DNA from: G963662985 sp963662985
GTDB taxonomy: Bacteria; Chloroflexota; Anaerolineae; Anaerolineales; UBA11579
Direction of reading: 5' to 3'
DNA: 64,000 nucleotides
NCBI GenBank assembly: GCA_963662985.1
Contig: OY760067.1
Location: forward strand, 682,001-746,000
The position numbers and the translations under genes are program-made. Shown in pieces: positions 16,175-24,759 of the stretch; positions within the stretch are counted from its first letter, which is position 1; each line of letters starts with the position of its first letter. The notes beneath the pieces are model-generated. The model was not told where the DNA came from. It did no database searches and saw only the letters and a program-made list of their open reading frames with translations.

Positions 16175-16576
16175 ATGGACGATCTATCAAGAGAAATTAT
16201 AATTGACCGCTACAAAAACCCACATCACCGTGGTGAAATTCATGACCATGACATTTCCTTCGAAGATGACAACCCTTTATGTGGTGACCACATTCAAGTA
16301 GATATGAAAGTAGATGCAAACAACATCATTACTGAAGCTGCTTTTAGTGGAAGAGGTTGCTCAATTTCACAAGCTTCAGCAGACTTACTTGTTGAAGATA
16401 TTATTGGAAAATCCATAGACCAAGTCAAAGCAATGACTAAAGACGATGTTTTAGATTTATTAGGAATAGAACTAGGCCCTGTTCGTCTAAAATGTGCCCT
16501 CCTTTCTCTCAAGGTTGTCAAAGCAGGTGCATATGGACTTGAGCATGGCGAAGCAACTGATGAATTAATAGCCTAG
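16175..16576 (+). CDS. sufU: SufU sulfur-transfer / scaffold protein
   Basis: The 133-residue protein carries the three conserved cysteines of the IscU/SufU family in NPLCGDHIQV, FSGRGCSISQASADLL and VRLKCALLSLKV. The extra residues between the second and third Cys are typical of SufU, a zinc-dependent sulfurtransferase partner of SufS. It starts three bases after sufS and ends just before a strong terminator. Confidence 0.95.
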   Translation: MDDLSREIIIDRYKNPHHRGEIHDHDISFEDDNPLCGDHIQVDMKVDANNIITEAAFSGRGCSISQASADLLVEDIIGKSIDQVKAMTKDDVLDLLGIELGPVRLKCALLSLKVVKAGAYGLEHGEATDELIA

Positions 16577-16583
16577 AAAAAAC

Positions 16584-16612
16584 AAAAGGATGAGAAAATC
16601 TCATCCTTTTTT
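16584..16612. terminator. Terminator of the suf operon
   Basis: AAAAGGATGAGA pairs with TCTCATCCTTTT over an AAA loop and is followed by T residues. It can also serve the converging gene at 16620. Confidence 0.9.
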
Positions 16613-16619
16613 ATAGTAA

Positions 16620-17660
16620 TTAATCGTTTTTATGCCACTCTTCTTTAGGTAAATTCAAATAAACTTGCTCATAAGTATAAAATCCATCTTCTATCACTGT
16701 CTCATTAATATTTTCTTTCGTAACCCCAATCGGTTCATATTTTATATAATTTACATTATAGGTTCCATCAAAAATCGTCTGCTCAACAGGAATCTCTTCT
16801 CCCAACGCCATTTTTACAGCAATTTCAGCAGCCCCCTCTGCAAGAGTTTGAATAGGTTTATATACAGTCATATATTGCATACCTTCAACAATCCGTTGGC
16901 AAGCCGCTAACTCCGCATCTTGCCCTGTCACAATAATATCACCAGCTATACGATTTTCACTTAACGCGTTAATCGCTCCTTCTGCAACCCTGTCGTTAGA
17001 AGCAACAATGCCATCAATATGAATTTCTTCCGCAAGAATCCCACTCACAAATACATAAGAAATTTCATCTCTCCAAGCAGTCACCCAAGTTTCTCCCACC
17101 ACTTTTATGTCACCGTTATCAATTTTAGGTTGAACCATACTCATATACCCATCTCGAAACATAAAAGCATTATTATCTGTTTCAGATCCGTTTAGAATCA
17201 AATAATTACCATTGGGAACTTGTTCGATAATAGACTCCCCGATCAACTCTCCAACTCTAAAATTATCAAAAGTAATGTAAAGATCAACATTCGCATTTTT
17301 AATCAATCGGTCATAAGCGATTACTTTTACATTTTTACTATGCGCATAAGACACAAGGTCACTCAAACTATTTTTATCATAAACAACAATCACCAAAACA
17401 TCCACGCCCTGGTCAATCATTTCTATCCCAATTTGTTTTTGAATTTCACTGTCTTCATATGCATTTTTGACAATAACTTCTGCCCCTAATTCTTTTACTT
17501 TTGCGACAAAAATATCTCGATCTCTCTGCCATCTTTCAACAGTCATAGTTTCTGGAATAAAACCAATTTTTACAATATCATCATCATTTAGATATTCGTT
17601 GTTTGAATTACATGAAGTAAGCAATAAAATCACTGCTAATGCCAATATTAATTTTTTCAT
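16620..17660 (-). CDS. Xylose-type ABC transporter substrate-binding lipoprotein
   Basis: Translation is taken from the ATG at 17660, giving a short signal peptide that ends in the lipobox LLLTSC; an ATG six codons upstream is possible. The 346-residue protein is a type I periplasmic binding protein close to XylF: VKIGFIPETMTVERWQRDRDIF, IEMIDQGVDVLVIVVYD, KVIAYDRLIKNANVDLYITFDN, GSETDNNAFMF and VTGQDAELAACQRIVEG. It is the last gene of the sensing operon (12 bases after the YesN-type regulator) and not part of xylFGH. It may be a second binder feeding the same permease or a decoy sensor. Conserved Arg and Asp sugar contacts appear intact. Confidence 0.85.
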   Translation of the reverse strand: MKKLILALAVILLLTSCNSNNEYLNDDDIVKIGFIPETMTVERWQRDRDIFVAKVKELGAEVIVKNAYEDSEIQKQIGIEMIDQGVDVLVIVVYDKNSLSDLVSYAHSKNVKVIAYDRLIKNANVDLYITFDNFRVGELIGESIIEQVPNGNYLILNGSETDNNAFMFRDGYMSMVQPKIDNGDIKVVGETWVTAWRDEISYVFVSGILAEEIHIDGIVASNDRVAEGAINALSENRIAGDIIVTGQDAELAACQRIVEGMQYMTVYKPIQTLAEGAAEIAVKMALGEEIPVEQTIFDGTYNVNYIKYEPIGVTKENINETVIEDGFYTYEQVYLNLPKEEWHKND

Positions 17661-17691
17661 TTTTTCTAAATTCCTCATAATTCAAACTCTA

Positions 17692-19263
17692 TTAAAACTT
17701 TTTTGCATATGCAGAAGGAGTAATTCCCTGATATTTTTTAAAAATCCTACTAAAATAATTCGGGTCATTATATCCAGACATATAACAAATATCTTTAATT
17801 GAATATTGTTGTCCTTTGATCAATTTTTTTGCATATTCAATTCTAATTTTAGTTAATTGTTCTTTAAAGTTCACCCCCATTTCGTCTTTATACAATTTAC
17901 TAAAGTATTGGGGACTAATTGATAACTCTTTTGAAATATCATCTAATGTTAAATCTTCTGAAAACCTTTTTTCGATAATATCATTCGCATTTGAGATCAA
18001 ATTAGAAATCGTTTTCTTTTGTGTCTCATTGATAAGCTTAGCAATTGAAGAAATTTTGTCAATATACATTCTTCTGAACTTTTCTTTTGAATCGCAATTT
18101 AAAATATGATTTAAATAATCCCCATACTCAAAAGTTGTTTCTTCATTTTCAATGATGTCACTCACCAATCGGTGTGCCACCACCATGATCTCAATTAATT
18201 TATTCCGCAAACTATTTTTTTCAAAAAATTCCGGATTCCGTGTAAATATCTCCGAAAGAATATTTACACAAGCATTGGTATCCCCTCTTTCAATCGCATT
18301 AATCAAATCCTGTTCTAACGGCATAATCACAAACGCATTTTTATTAATATTAATTGCGATATCTTCAATATGCACTACTTTTTCATTTTCAGAATAATTC
18401 AAGGCACGAAGCGCTTCTTGATAGGATTGTAAAATCGTATCATCCTTATGAGGGCTTCCAATCCCAACTTGGCATTGGATCATATATTTCTCTGAAATTT
18501 CATCAATAATACATTCCAACAATGAGATTTTTTCAACCCGTTGTTCATATTTACTCTGTGAATTTTCTGAAATATACACCACCAAACGGTCAAACATTAA
18601 TGGTCCCACAATGCTTTTCATTTTATATTTCAAACGGTCTTTGAAAAAATTCACCACATCTTTTAACACCACATCATCTATCGGTTGAAGCTCTGTTTTT
18701 GCAATAAACTTTAAGATAAATATAGAGCCTCGATCTGAATTAATTTCAAAAAGATTCTTATACCGTTCCAAATTTATTTTTTGCCCTTGTGAATATAAAA
18801 TTGAATAGATAAAACTATGTTCAGCTACTGGCAAAATTTCTTCTAGTTTTTCTTTCGCAGCTAAATTTTCATTGTATATCTTCATTTCTTGCTCAATTTG
18901 CAAAATGATTTTTTCTAACGTTTCAAACAATTTCACCTTATTCACTGGTTTAGTCAGATATTCTTCAACGCCTAATTCCACTGCTTGTTTTGCAAATTCA
19001 AAATATTCATACGCAGAAATAATGATAAATTTTACATTTTTATGGATTTTTCTAATTTGTTGAATAGTTTCCAACCCATTGATTCCCGGCATTCGAATAT
19101 CCATTAAAATCACATCCGGATGTTCAATTCTCACTTTTTCAATAGCTTCTCTACCAGATTTTGCAGTATTACAAATTTTTATTTTCGGAAATTCATTCTC
19201 AATTAAATATTCAATAGAATCAATTGCAATTTGTTCATCATCAACAACCATCATCTTATACAT
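17692..19263 (-). CDS. YesN-type response regulator with AraC-family DNA-binding domain
   Basis: The 523-residue protein has an N-terminal receiver domain (MMVVDDEQ; phospho-acceptor Asp55 in VILMDIRMPG; Lys in YLTKPVNK). A long central linker domain of about 270 residues follows. The C-terminal AraC-type tandem helix-turn-helix spans about 420-523 (LTLDDISKELSISPQYFSKLYKDEMG and IKDICYMSGYNDPNYFSRIFKK). It is the partner of the histidine kinase encoded just upstream, whose stop codon it overlaps by one base. By analogy with XylFII-LytS-YesN of clostridia it probably activates the xylFGH promoter in response to pentose; that assignment is inferred from context. Confidence 0.92.
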   Translation of the reverse strand: MYKMMVVDDEQIAIDSIEYLIENEFPKIKICNTAKSGREAIEKVRIEHPDVILMDIRMPGINGLETIQQIRKIHKNVKFIIISAYEYFEFAKQAVELGVEEYLTKPVNKVKLFETLEKIILQIEQEMKIYNENLAAKEKLEEILPVAEHSFIYSILYSQGQKINLERYKNLFEINSDRGSIFILKFIAKTELQPIDDVVLKDVVNFFKDRLKYKMKSIVGPLMFDRLVVYISENSQSKYEQRVEKISLLECIIDEISEKYMIQCQVGIGSPHKDDTILQSYQEALRALNYSENEKVVHIEDIAININKNAFVIMPLEQDLINAIERGDTNACVNILSEIFTRNPEFFEKNSLRNKLIEIMVVAHRLVSDIIENEETTFEYGDYLNHILNCDSKEKFRRMYIDKISSIAKLINETQKKTISNLISNANDIIEKRFSEDLTLDDISKELSISPQYFSKLYKDEMGVNFKEQLTKIRIEYAKKLIKGQQYSIKDICYMSGYNDPNYFSRIFKKYQGITPSAYAKKF

Positions 19264-20804
19264 TATTTAATTCCTCGTTTAAGTATTTCATTTTGGAAAT
19301 CTTCATCATGGGGGATAATTAAAGTAAATTTTGCGCCTATATTTTTCTTGCTTTCAATTTCAATAATTTCTTCAGCATCAAAGAATAACTTCAAACGTTG
19401 AACCACATTACTAATCCCAATTCCCGTAGTGTGTCCCGTTTTATCAAATAACTTTTCCTCATTAGATATTTTTCTTATCAATGTATCATCAATACCAATA
19501 CCATCATCTTCTATAGTGATATAAATATTTTGAAAGTCTTTCTGAATCGTAAGCGTTATCGTTCCACCTTGTTCCAAATTTCCAACACCGTGGATAGTGG
19601 CATTCTCAATAAACGGTTGAATAATCAATGGTGGAACAGTAATATGTAACACAGATTCATCAATATTATATAGAAATTGAATACGGTCACCAAATCGAAC
19701 AGAGAATAAATGAGCATACGCTTTTACCATCTCAACTTCTTCCCTTAAATGAACAACTCGATTCAAGTTATTAACATTATAGCGAAAGATCATTGCTAGA
19801 TTTTCCAAAAATTCTGAAGTTTTTTCAGCGTCTTCCATCATAGAAAGTTGGACACCAGCATTTAAAGTGTTAAAAAGAAAATGAGGATTTATCTGCGCTT
19901 GCAACGCCTTTAATTCAGCTTCATCTAACAATGATTGGATTTTTAAGTTTTCAATTTGTTGTTCCAACAACTTAGATTCTGTATCAGCTTTATCATGAAG
20001 CTCATCAATATAAGCCTTAATACTATGTTTCATATCGTTGAATGAGCTCGCCAAGATTTTTATTTCATCTTCAGATTGAACTAACACATCTTCAGATTCA
20101 AAATTCCCTGTGGATAACTCTTGCGCTGAATTGGCTAATTTAATAATTGGTTTTGTCATATTGTAGGTCATATAAAAAATCACCACTATATTCAAACAAA
20201 TCACAGCAATAATTAACACTAAGTTCGCTATCAACAAATTATCTAAACTTTCAGACATCCCCAAATATTGACTTGTATTTGCATTTAAAATACTTAAATT
20301 TAATCGATCCACATAAGCGCGAATATAGCTAGCAATCTTATCTGCTTCAGCATATCGTGCAATATATTCATCAGCATCATTCAATCGCCTCGCTTCAACA
20401 GCCGTATCTGCTTCATTCAAATATGAATCAACCATATACAAAATATCTTTATAAATCAAATCGTTTTCACTATAAATATCTTGAGCTTCTTTAAACATTG
20501 TTTCTGCTTGTTCTCTGAATAAATCTTTTTGAATATGGTAATTTAAAACACTGTCAGAATCATCAGTCACTAAATAATTCGATAAATAAACGTCAATTAA
20601 ATTCAAATTTTCTAAAAATTCATCAAGCTCCACATTTGCCGAAAACATTTGGTCTGTTTTTTCAACCAATTCACTTAACGTACCTAATACAAAAAGTGAA
20701 GTTAAACTAGTCAACATTGCAGAAATTAAAAATAAAGCAATCATTTTTGTACGAATGCTTGATAATAAAAATTGTTGAATAATCTTAGTTTGTATAAATT
20801 TCAT
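19263..20804 (-). CDS. LytS/YesM-type sensor histidine kinase
   Basis: The 513-residue membrane protein has a TM segment at about 20-45, an extracytoplasmic helical region, a second TM at about 190-215, a HAMP domain and a coiled coil. The His_kinase domain has the phospho-acceptor in QINPHFLFNTLNAG, followed by a HATPase domain with FIENATIHGVGN and DDGIGIDD. It overlaps the sugar-binding protein gene upstream by four bases (ATGA). The extracytoplasmic helical domain is where the membrane-anchored binding protein would dock. It should phosphorylate the adjacent YesN-type regulator. Confidence 0.93.
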   Translation of the reverse strand: MKFIQTKIIQQFLLSSIRTKMIALFLISAMLTSLTSLFVLGTLSELVEKTDQMFSANVELDEFLENLNLIDVYLSNYLVTDDSDSVLNYHIQKDLFREQAETMFKEAQDIYSENDLIYKDILYMVDSYLNEADTAVEARRLNDADEYIARYAEADKIASYIRAYVDRLNLSILNANTSQYLGMSESLDNLLIANLVLIIAVICLNIVVIFYMTYNMTKPIIKLANSAQELSTGNFESEDVLVQSEDEIKILASSFNDMKHSIKAYIDELHDKADTESKLLEQQIENLKIQSLLDEAELKALQAQINPHFLFNTLNAGVQLSMMEDAEKTSEFLENLAMIFRYNVNNLNRVVHLREEVEMVKAYAHLFSVRFGDRIQFLYNIDESVLHITVPPLIIQPFIENATIHGVGNLEQGGTITLTIQKDFQNIYITIEDDGIGIDDTLIRKISNEEKLFDKTGHTTGIGISNVVQRLKLFFDAEEIIEIESKKNIGAKFTLIIPHDEDFQNEILKRGIK

Positions 20805-21832
20805 TTTTCAGATTTTTCATAATTCATAATATTGACAGCAGTATATACATCAATATCTATATCGACATAATTTTCTTGAAAGATATTATCAAAACTATTT
20901 TTCAAAACAATAACACTTTCATATCCTGCCACATAACCATTCCGATCCAAAACCCCAAACACAACTCCTTTATTGATGTAATTTACAATTTCATTCGTAA
21001 CATCTGTCCCAACTATCAAAACATCTCCCACTAAATTTCTTTCAACAATTACCCTCGCAGCGGCATTCGTATCTTTTGCATTTGTACAAAAGATTACATC
21101 CACAATATCTCCATATTCATTTAAGATCTCTCTAGTTAAATCTTCCGCTCCTAAAAGATCATTGCTTCTTTCTAACACCCCTAACAAATTTATAGGCACA
21201 TCTTGTTCAGAATAGCTCTGAATCCCACTTAACATCATATCGCTTTGTTTTACAAAAGAAGTATCCGTAAGATCATCCTGTTCACTTGAAACAATCACAG
21301 CCAAATTGATTGGCGTTCCGCCATCTGAGGTCTGGCGAATTAATTTTGCTGCTTGCACCCCAAATTCATAAAAATTTGTACCTACATAAATTAATGGCCC
21401 CCCCTTAATAGATTCAGTACCAGTTAATACTACTTGAATCCCATTTTCTGTAATATCTACCAACGCTTTTTTATAAGCATCTTCTGTCTCACCGTTTACG
21501 ATCACACCATTTAATTGTGAAATATTCGCAATATTGATAAACTCAACCATTTTGCCAATACTATCAAATCCAGACACTTTATTAAGTTCAATTGCAATAT
21601 TATTTAAACGCGCAGCTTCATAGGCACCTTCAATAAAATTTTGCCAATAAACTTCATCTCCAATATTCAAAATCAAAGAAATATGAGAATCAGGTTGGTC
21701 ATCAAATGTATACGTAATATTTTCATCATAAACATGATTGATTTGCTTAAGATAAAAAATAGTAAACCCAATTGTTCCCAATAAAACAATCACAATTAAG
21801 AATACAAATGTCTTATACAACCATTTCATCAA
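20801..21832 (-). CDS. Membrane-anchored sugar-binding sensor protein (XylFII-like)
   Basis: The 343-residue protein starts with an uncleaved-looking TM anchor (about 7-29) that lacks a lipobox, followed by a type I periplasmic-binding fold. Recognisable segments are SHISLILNIGDEVYWQNFIEGAYEAA, NGVIVNGETEDAY, IQVVLTGTESIKGGPLIYVGTNFYEFG and VIFCTNAKDTNAAARVI. It is encoded first in an operon with the LytS/YesM-type kinase and the YesN-type regulator. This is the layout of the clostridial XylFII-LytS-YesN system, in which the anchored binder presents sugar to the kinase instead of to a permease. GAGGTG precedes the ATG. A minus-strand TATAAT lies at 21855-21860. Ligand unproven. Confidence 0.85.
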   Translation of the reverse strand: MMKWLYKTFVFLIVIVLLGTIGFTIFYLKQINHVYDENITYTFDDQPDSHISLILNIGDEVYWQNFIEGAYEAARLNNIAIELNKVSGFDSIGKMVEFINIANISQLNGVIVNGETEDAYKKALVDITENGIQVVLTGTESIKGGPLIYVGTNFYEFGVQAAKLIRQTSDGGTPINLAVIVSSEQDDLTDTSFVKQSDMMLSGIQSYSEQDVPINLLGVLERSNDLLGAEDLTREILNEYGDIVDVIFCTNAKDTNAAARVIVERNLVGDVLIVGTDVTNEIVNYINKGVVFGVLDRNGYVAGYESVIVLKNSFDNIFQENYVDIDIDVYTAVNIMNYEKSEK

Positions 21833-21888
21833 AACACCTCAATATTTTATATAAATTATACAACATTGAAAAACCATATTTTGAAAAC

Positions 21889-21916
21889 AAAAAGGAGTCA
21901 AAATTAACTCCTTTTT
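21889..21916 (-). terminator. Terminator of the xylFGH transcript
   Basis: AAAAAGGAGT pairs with ACTCCTTTTT. It lies after the permease stop on the minus strand and separates the transporter operon from the sensor operon, so the two are independently transcribed. Confidence 0.8.
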
Positions 21917-21940
21917 GTTTTTCTTTGCGCAGCTTATTAA

Positions 21941-23125
21941 TTAATTTGACTTTGATCGTGTTTTTGAAAATACATCAAACCCAACAGCTCCTAATAAAAC
22001 CAAACCTTTAGCAATATCCTGCCAGAATATACTCAAGCCCATGATAGACATCCCATTGTTTAAGATCCCCATAATGAAACCACCAATCACAGCGCCTATA
22101 ATCGTACCAATTCCACCCGTTGCGGAAGCACCACCAATAAAACATGCTGCAATCGCATCTAATTCAAAACCATCGCCAGCTAAAGGAGAAGAAGCATTCA
22201 AACGCCCAGCAAAAACAATCCCTGCCACAGCAGACATCAACCCCATATTGGTATATACCCAAAACAAAATTTTATCCGTTTGAATACCAGATAATTTTGC
22301 AGCTTTTTCATTGCCACCCATAGCATAAATATGGCGCCCCGGAATTGTACTTGTGGTAATAAACCCATAAATACCCATTAAAGCAGCCATAATCACCAAA
22401 ATAATCGGAATACCGTCATCTTTTGCCAAAGCAAATGTCAACAAATTAATCACACCCGAAATAGCAACCATCTTAGCAATCATTCCAAAAAATGTATCAA
22501 TTTCATATCCTCTTGCTTTTTTTCTGGCTCGGTTATAAATCGTCATCCCAATATACACAGCAGAACACAAAATACCAATTGCAATTGCCGTTAAGTTTAT
22601 ATCTAATTCTGCTGAGAAAAGTTTACTGACAAAATCAGGAATTGGATGAGAGGCAATCACCTTATATTCTTCTGGCAAACCAATCGTTTTTCCCTGAAGA
22701 ATTAAGTTATTAATCCCTCTAAAAATAAGCATCCCCGCAAGCGTAACAATAAACGAAGGTATTTTTAGATACGCTATCCAAACCCCCTGCCACATACCAG
22801 CTAACGCCCCCACAATCAAACCAATAAAAATCGACAACCAAACATTCAGCCCCCATGTCACACTTAATAATGCTGACATAGCACTCACTAATGCCACAAT
22901 CGCCCCTACGGAAAGGTCAATATTCCCACCCGTTAAAATACACAATAACATCCCAATTGCCAAAATGATAATATAGCTATTTTGCTGAATCAATTTTGTT
23001 ATATTTCTCGGTTTAAGCAAAATTCCATCAGTTAAGACTTGAAACAACACCATGATAAATATCAATGCAATTAACATTGTATATTGGCGCATATTCTCTC
23101 TCAGATAAGTTCTTATCTTTTCCAT
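21941..23125 (-). CDS. xylH: Xylose-type ABC transporter permease
   Basis: The 394-residue protein has about ten hydrophobic segments and the BPD_transp_2 pattern of sugar permeases: LAIGMLLCILTGGNIDLSVGA, KIPSFIVTLAGMLIFRG, GRHIYAMGGNEKAAKLSGI and ACFIGGASATGGIGTIIGAVIGG. The extra length relative to RbsC and the region before IPGRHIYAMGGN fit the XylH subgroup. It follows the ATPase gene after 16 bases and is behind GAGGAAAA. A single permease gene suggests a homodimer. Confidence 0.93.
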   Translation of the reverse strand: MEKIRTYLRENMRQYTMLIALIFIMVLFQVLTDGILLKPRNITKLIQQNSYIIILAIGMLLCILTGGNIDLSVGAIVALVSAMSALLSVTWGLNVWLSIFIGLIVGALAGMWQGVWIAYLKIPSFIVTLAGMLIFRGINNLILQGKTIGLPEEYKVIASHPIPDFVSKLFSAELDINLTAIAIGILCSAVYIGMTIYNRARKKARGYEIDTFFGMIAKMVAISGVINLLTFALAKDDGIPIILVIMAALMGIYGFITTSTIPGRHIYAMGGNEKAAKLSGIQTDKILFWVYTNMGLMSAVAGIVFAGRLNASSPLAGDGFELDAIAACFIGGASATGGIGTIIGAVIGGFIMGILNNGMSIMGLSIFWQDIAKGLVLLGAVGFDVFSKTRSKSN

Positions 23126-23141
23126 GATATTTTCCTCTAAT

Positions 23142-24677
23142 TTATTCTTTAATGCTTTGTAAAATACAAGCCATTATATTTTCTTGAGTAGCATCCTTGG
23201 TTAACTTTTCACCAATGATGCGACCATCATTCATAATATAAAGGCGATCTGTAATACCAAGAATTTCTGGTAATTCTGATGAAATCACAACAACACATTT
23301 GCCTTCATCTGCTAATTTCTGAATAATGGTATAAATTTCATATTTTGCACCAACATCAATCCCTCTTGTTGGCTCATCCAAAAGCAAAACATCAGGACCA
23401 GCAAAAATCCATTTACTTAAAACCACTTTTTGTTGATTTCCACCTGATAAATTTCCAGCATTTTGGAAAACGGATGGCGTTTTAATATTTAATTTTTCTC
23501 TATATTCATTTGAAATTAGAATTTCTTGGTCCACATCAATCACACTCGATGTACTAATCTTCTTAAGATTAGCCATCGAAATATTCTTTTTAATTTCTTG
23601 AATTAAAACGAGACCCGCAGTTTTTCGATCTTCTGTAACATATGCAATTCCATGATCAATAGCACTAGAAATCGTATGTAAAGCAATTTCTTCACCATCC
23701 TTATATAAAGACCCTGAAATTTTTGTCCCATATGCCTTTCCAAAAATACTCATTGCGAGTTCTGTTCTTCCTGCCCCCATTAACCCTGCTAAACCAACAA
23801 TTTCACCTTTTTTAACATAGAAATTCACATCATCAATTCTCTTTTTGGTATCATCCAAAGGATCGTAAACAGTCCAATTTTTGACTTCAAACCCAACATC
23901 GCCAATTGAAGATTCATGTTTAGGAAATCTATCCGTTAGTTCACGACCAACCATTCCCTTAATAATCCGATCTTCACTAACCTCACCTTCTATATTTGAG
24001 ATTGTTTCAATTGTTTTCCCATCCCGAAGGATCGTGACGCGATCAGCGATCTTAGTAATTTCATTTAATTTGTGTGAAATAATAATGCAAGTCAATCCCT
24101 TTTCTTCATTTAAGTTTTTCAATAACTTTAAAAGGTTATCAGAATCTTCGTCATTCAAAGCTGCAGTTGGCTCATCCAAAATCAACAACTCAACATCTTT
24201 TGACAATGCTTTAGCAATTTCAACCAATTGTTGTTTTCCAACACCAATATTCTTAACGACAGCATTATATTTTTCTTTTAACCCGACTTGATTTATCAGG
24301 AATTTAGCTTTTTCATTGGTTTTATCCCAATCAATAACACCAAATTTTGATCTTTCATTCCCCAAGAATATATTCTCAGCAATTGTCATATATGGACTGA
24401 GTGCAAGTTCTTGATGAATAATGCCAATGCCTTGAGCTTCACTATCACGAATATTTTTAAATTTACATTCATGATTATGATAAAGAATTTCGCCTGTGTA
24501 ACTACCATACGGATATATCCCACTGAGGACATTCATTAATGTTGATTTCCCAGCGCCATTTTCTCCCACTAAAGCGTGAATCTCACCATGTTTTACGCGC
24601 AGATTCACATTATCTAGTGCTTTCACTCCTGGAAATTCTTTGGTAATACTTTTCATTTCTAGAATACAATCCGACAT
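23142..24677 (-). CDS. xylG: Sugar ABC transporter ATP-binding protein
   Basis: The 511-residue protein has two tandem ABC domains as in XylG/RbsA/MglA. The first has Walker A VGENGAGKST, signature NIGVGKQQLVEIAKAL and Walker B LLILDEPTAAL. The second has the degenerate Walker A GLMGAGRTE, signature NLSGGNQQKVVLSKW and Walker B VLLLDEPTRGIDVG. The degenerate second P-loop is normal for this family. It lies downstream of the binding-protein gene beyond a strong hairpin and is followed by the permease. Confidence 0.94.
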   Translation of the reverse strand: MSDCILEMKSITKEFPGVKALDNVNLRVKHGEIHALVGENGAGKSTLMNVLSGIYPYGSYTGEILYHNHECKFKNIRDSEAQGIGIIHQELALSPYMTIAENIFLGNERSKFGVIDWDKTNEKAKFLINQVGLKEKYNAVVKNIGVGKQQLVEIAKALSKDVELLILDEPTAALNDEDSDNLLKLLKNLNEEKGLTCIIISHKLNEITKIADRVTILRDGKTIETISNIEGEVSEDRIIKGMVGRELTDRFPKHESSIGDVGFEVKNWTVYDPLDDTKKRIDDVNFYVKKGEIVGLAGLMGAGRTELAMSIFGKAYGTKISGSLYKDGEEIALHTISSAIDHGIAYVTEDRKTAGLVLIQEIKKNISMANLKKISTSSVIDVDQEILISNEYREKLNIKTPSVFQNAGNLSGGNQQKVVLSKWIFAGPDVLLLDEPTRGIDVGAKYEIYTIIQKLADEGKCVVVISSELPEILGITDRLYIMNDGRIIGEKLTKDATQENIMACILQSIKE

Positions 24678-24695
24678 TCTATTACCTCGTATAAA

Positions 24696-24730
24696 AATGG
24701 CGGCAACAAAATTTGAGAGTTGCCGCCATT
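24696..24730 (-). promoter_or_regulatory. Intercistronic hairpin between xylF and xylG
   Basis: AATGGCGGCAAC pairs perfectly with GTTGCCGCCATT around an 11-base loop, followed on the minus strand by ATTTTTA. It probably acts as a partial terminator or 3' mRNA stabiliser. Such elements raise binding-protein yield over ATPase and permease. Confidence 0.75.
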
Positions 24731-24759
24731 ATTTTCAACTATTTTTTATGCTTTGTTTC

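Noticed and set aside
20109..20120. DnaA-box-like TGTGGATAA
   Set aside because: A single match inside the histidine kinase gene, with no cluster of boxes or AT-rich unwinding region, so not an origin.
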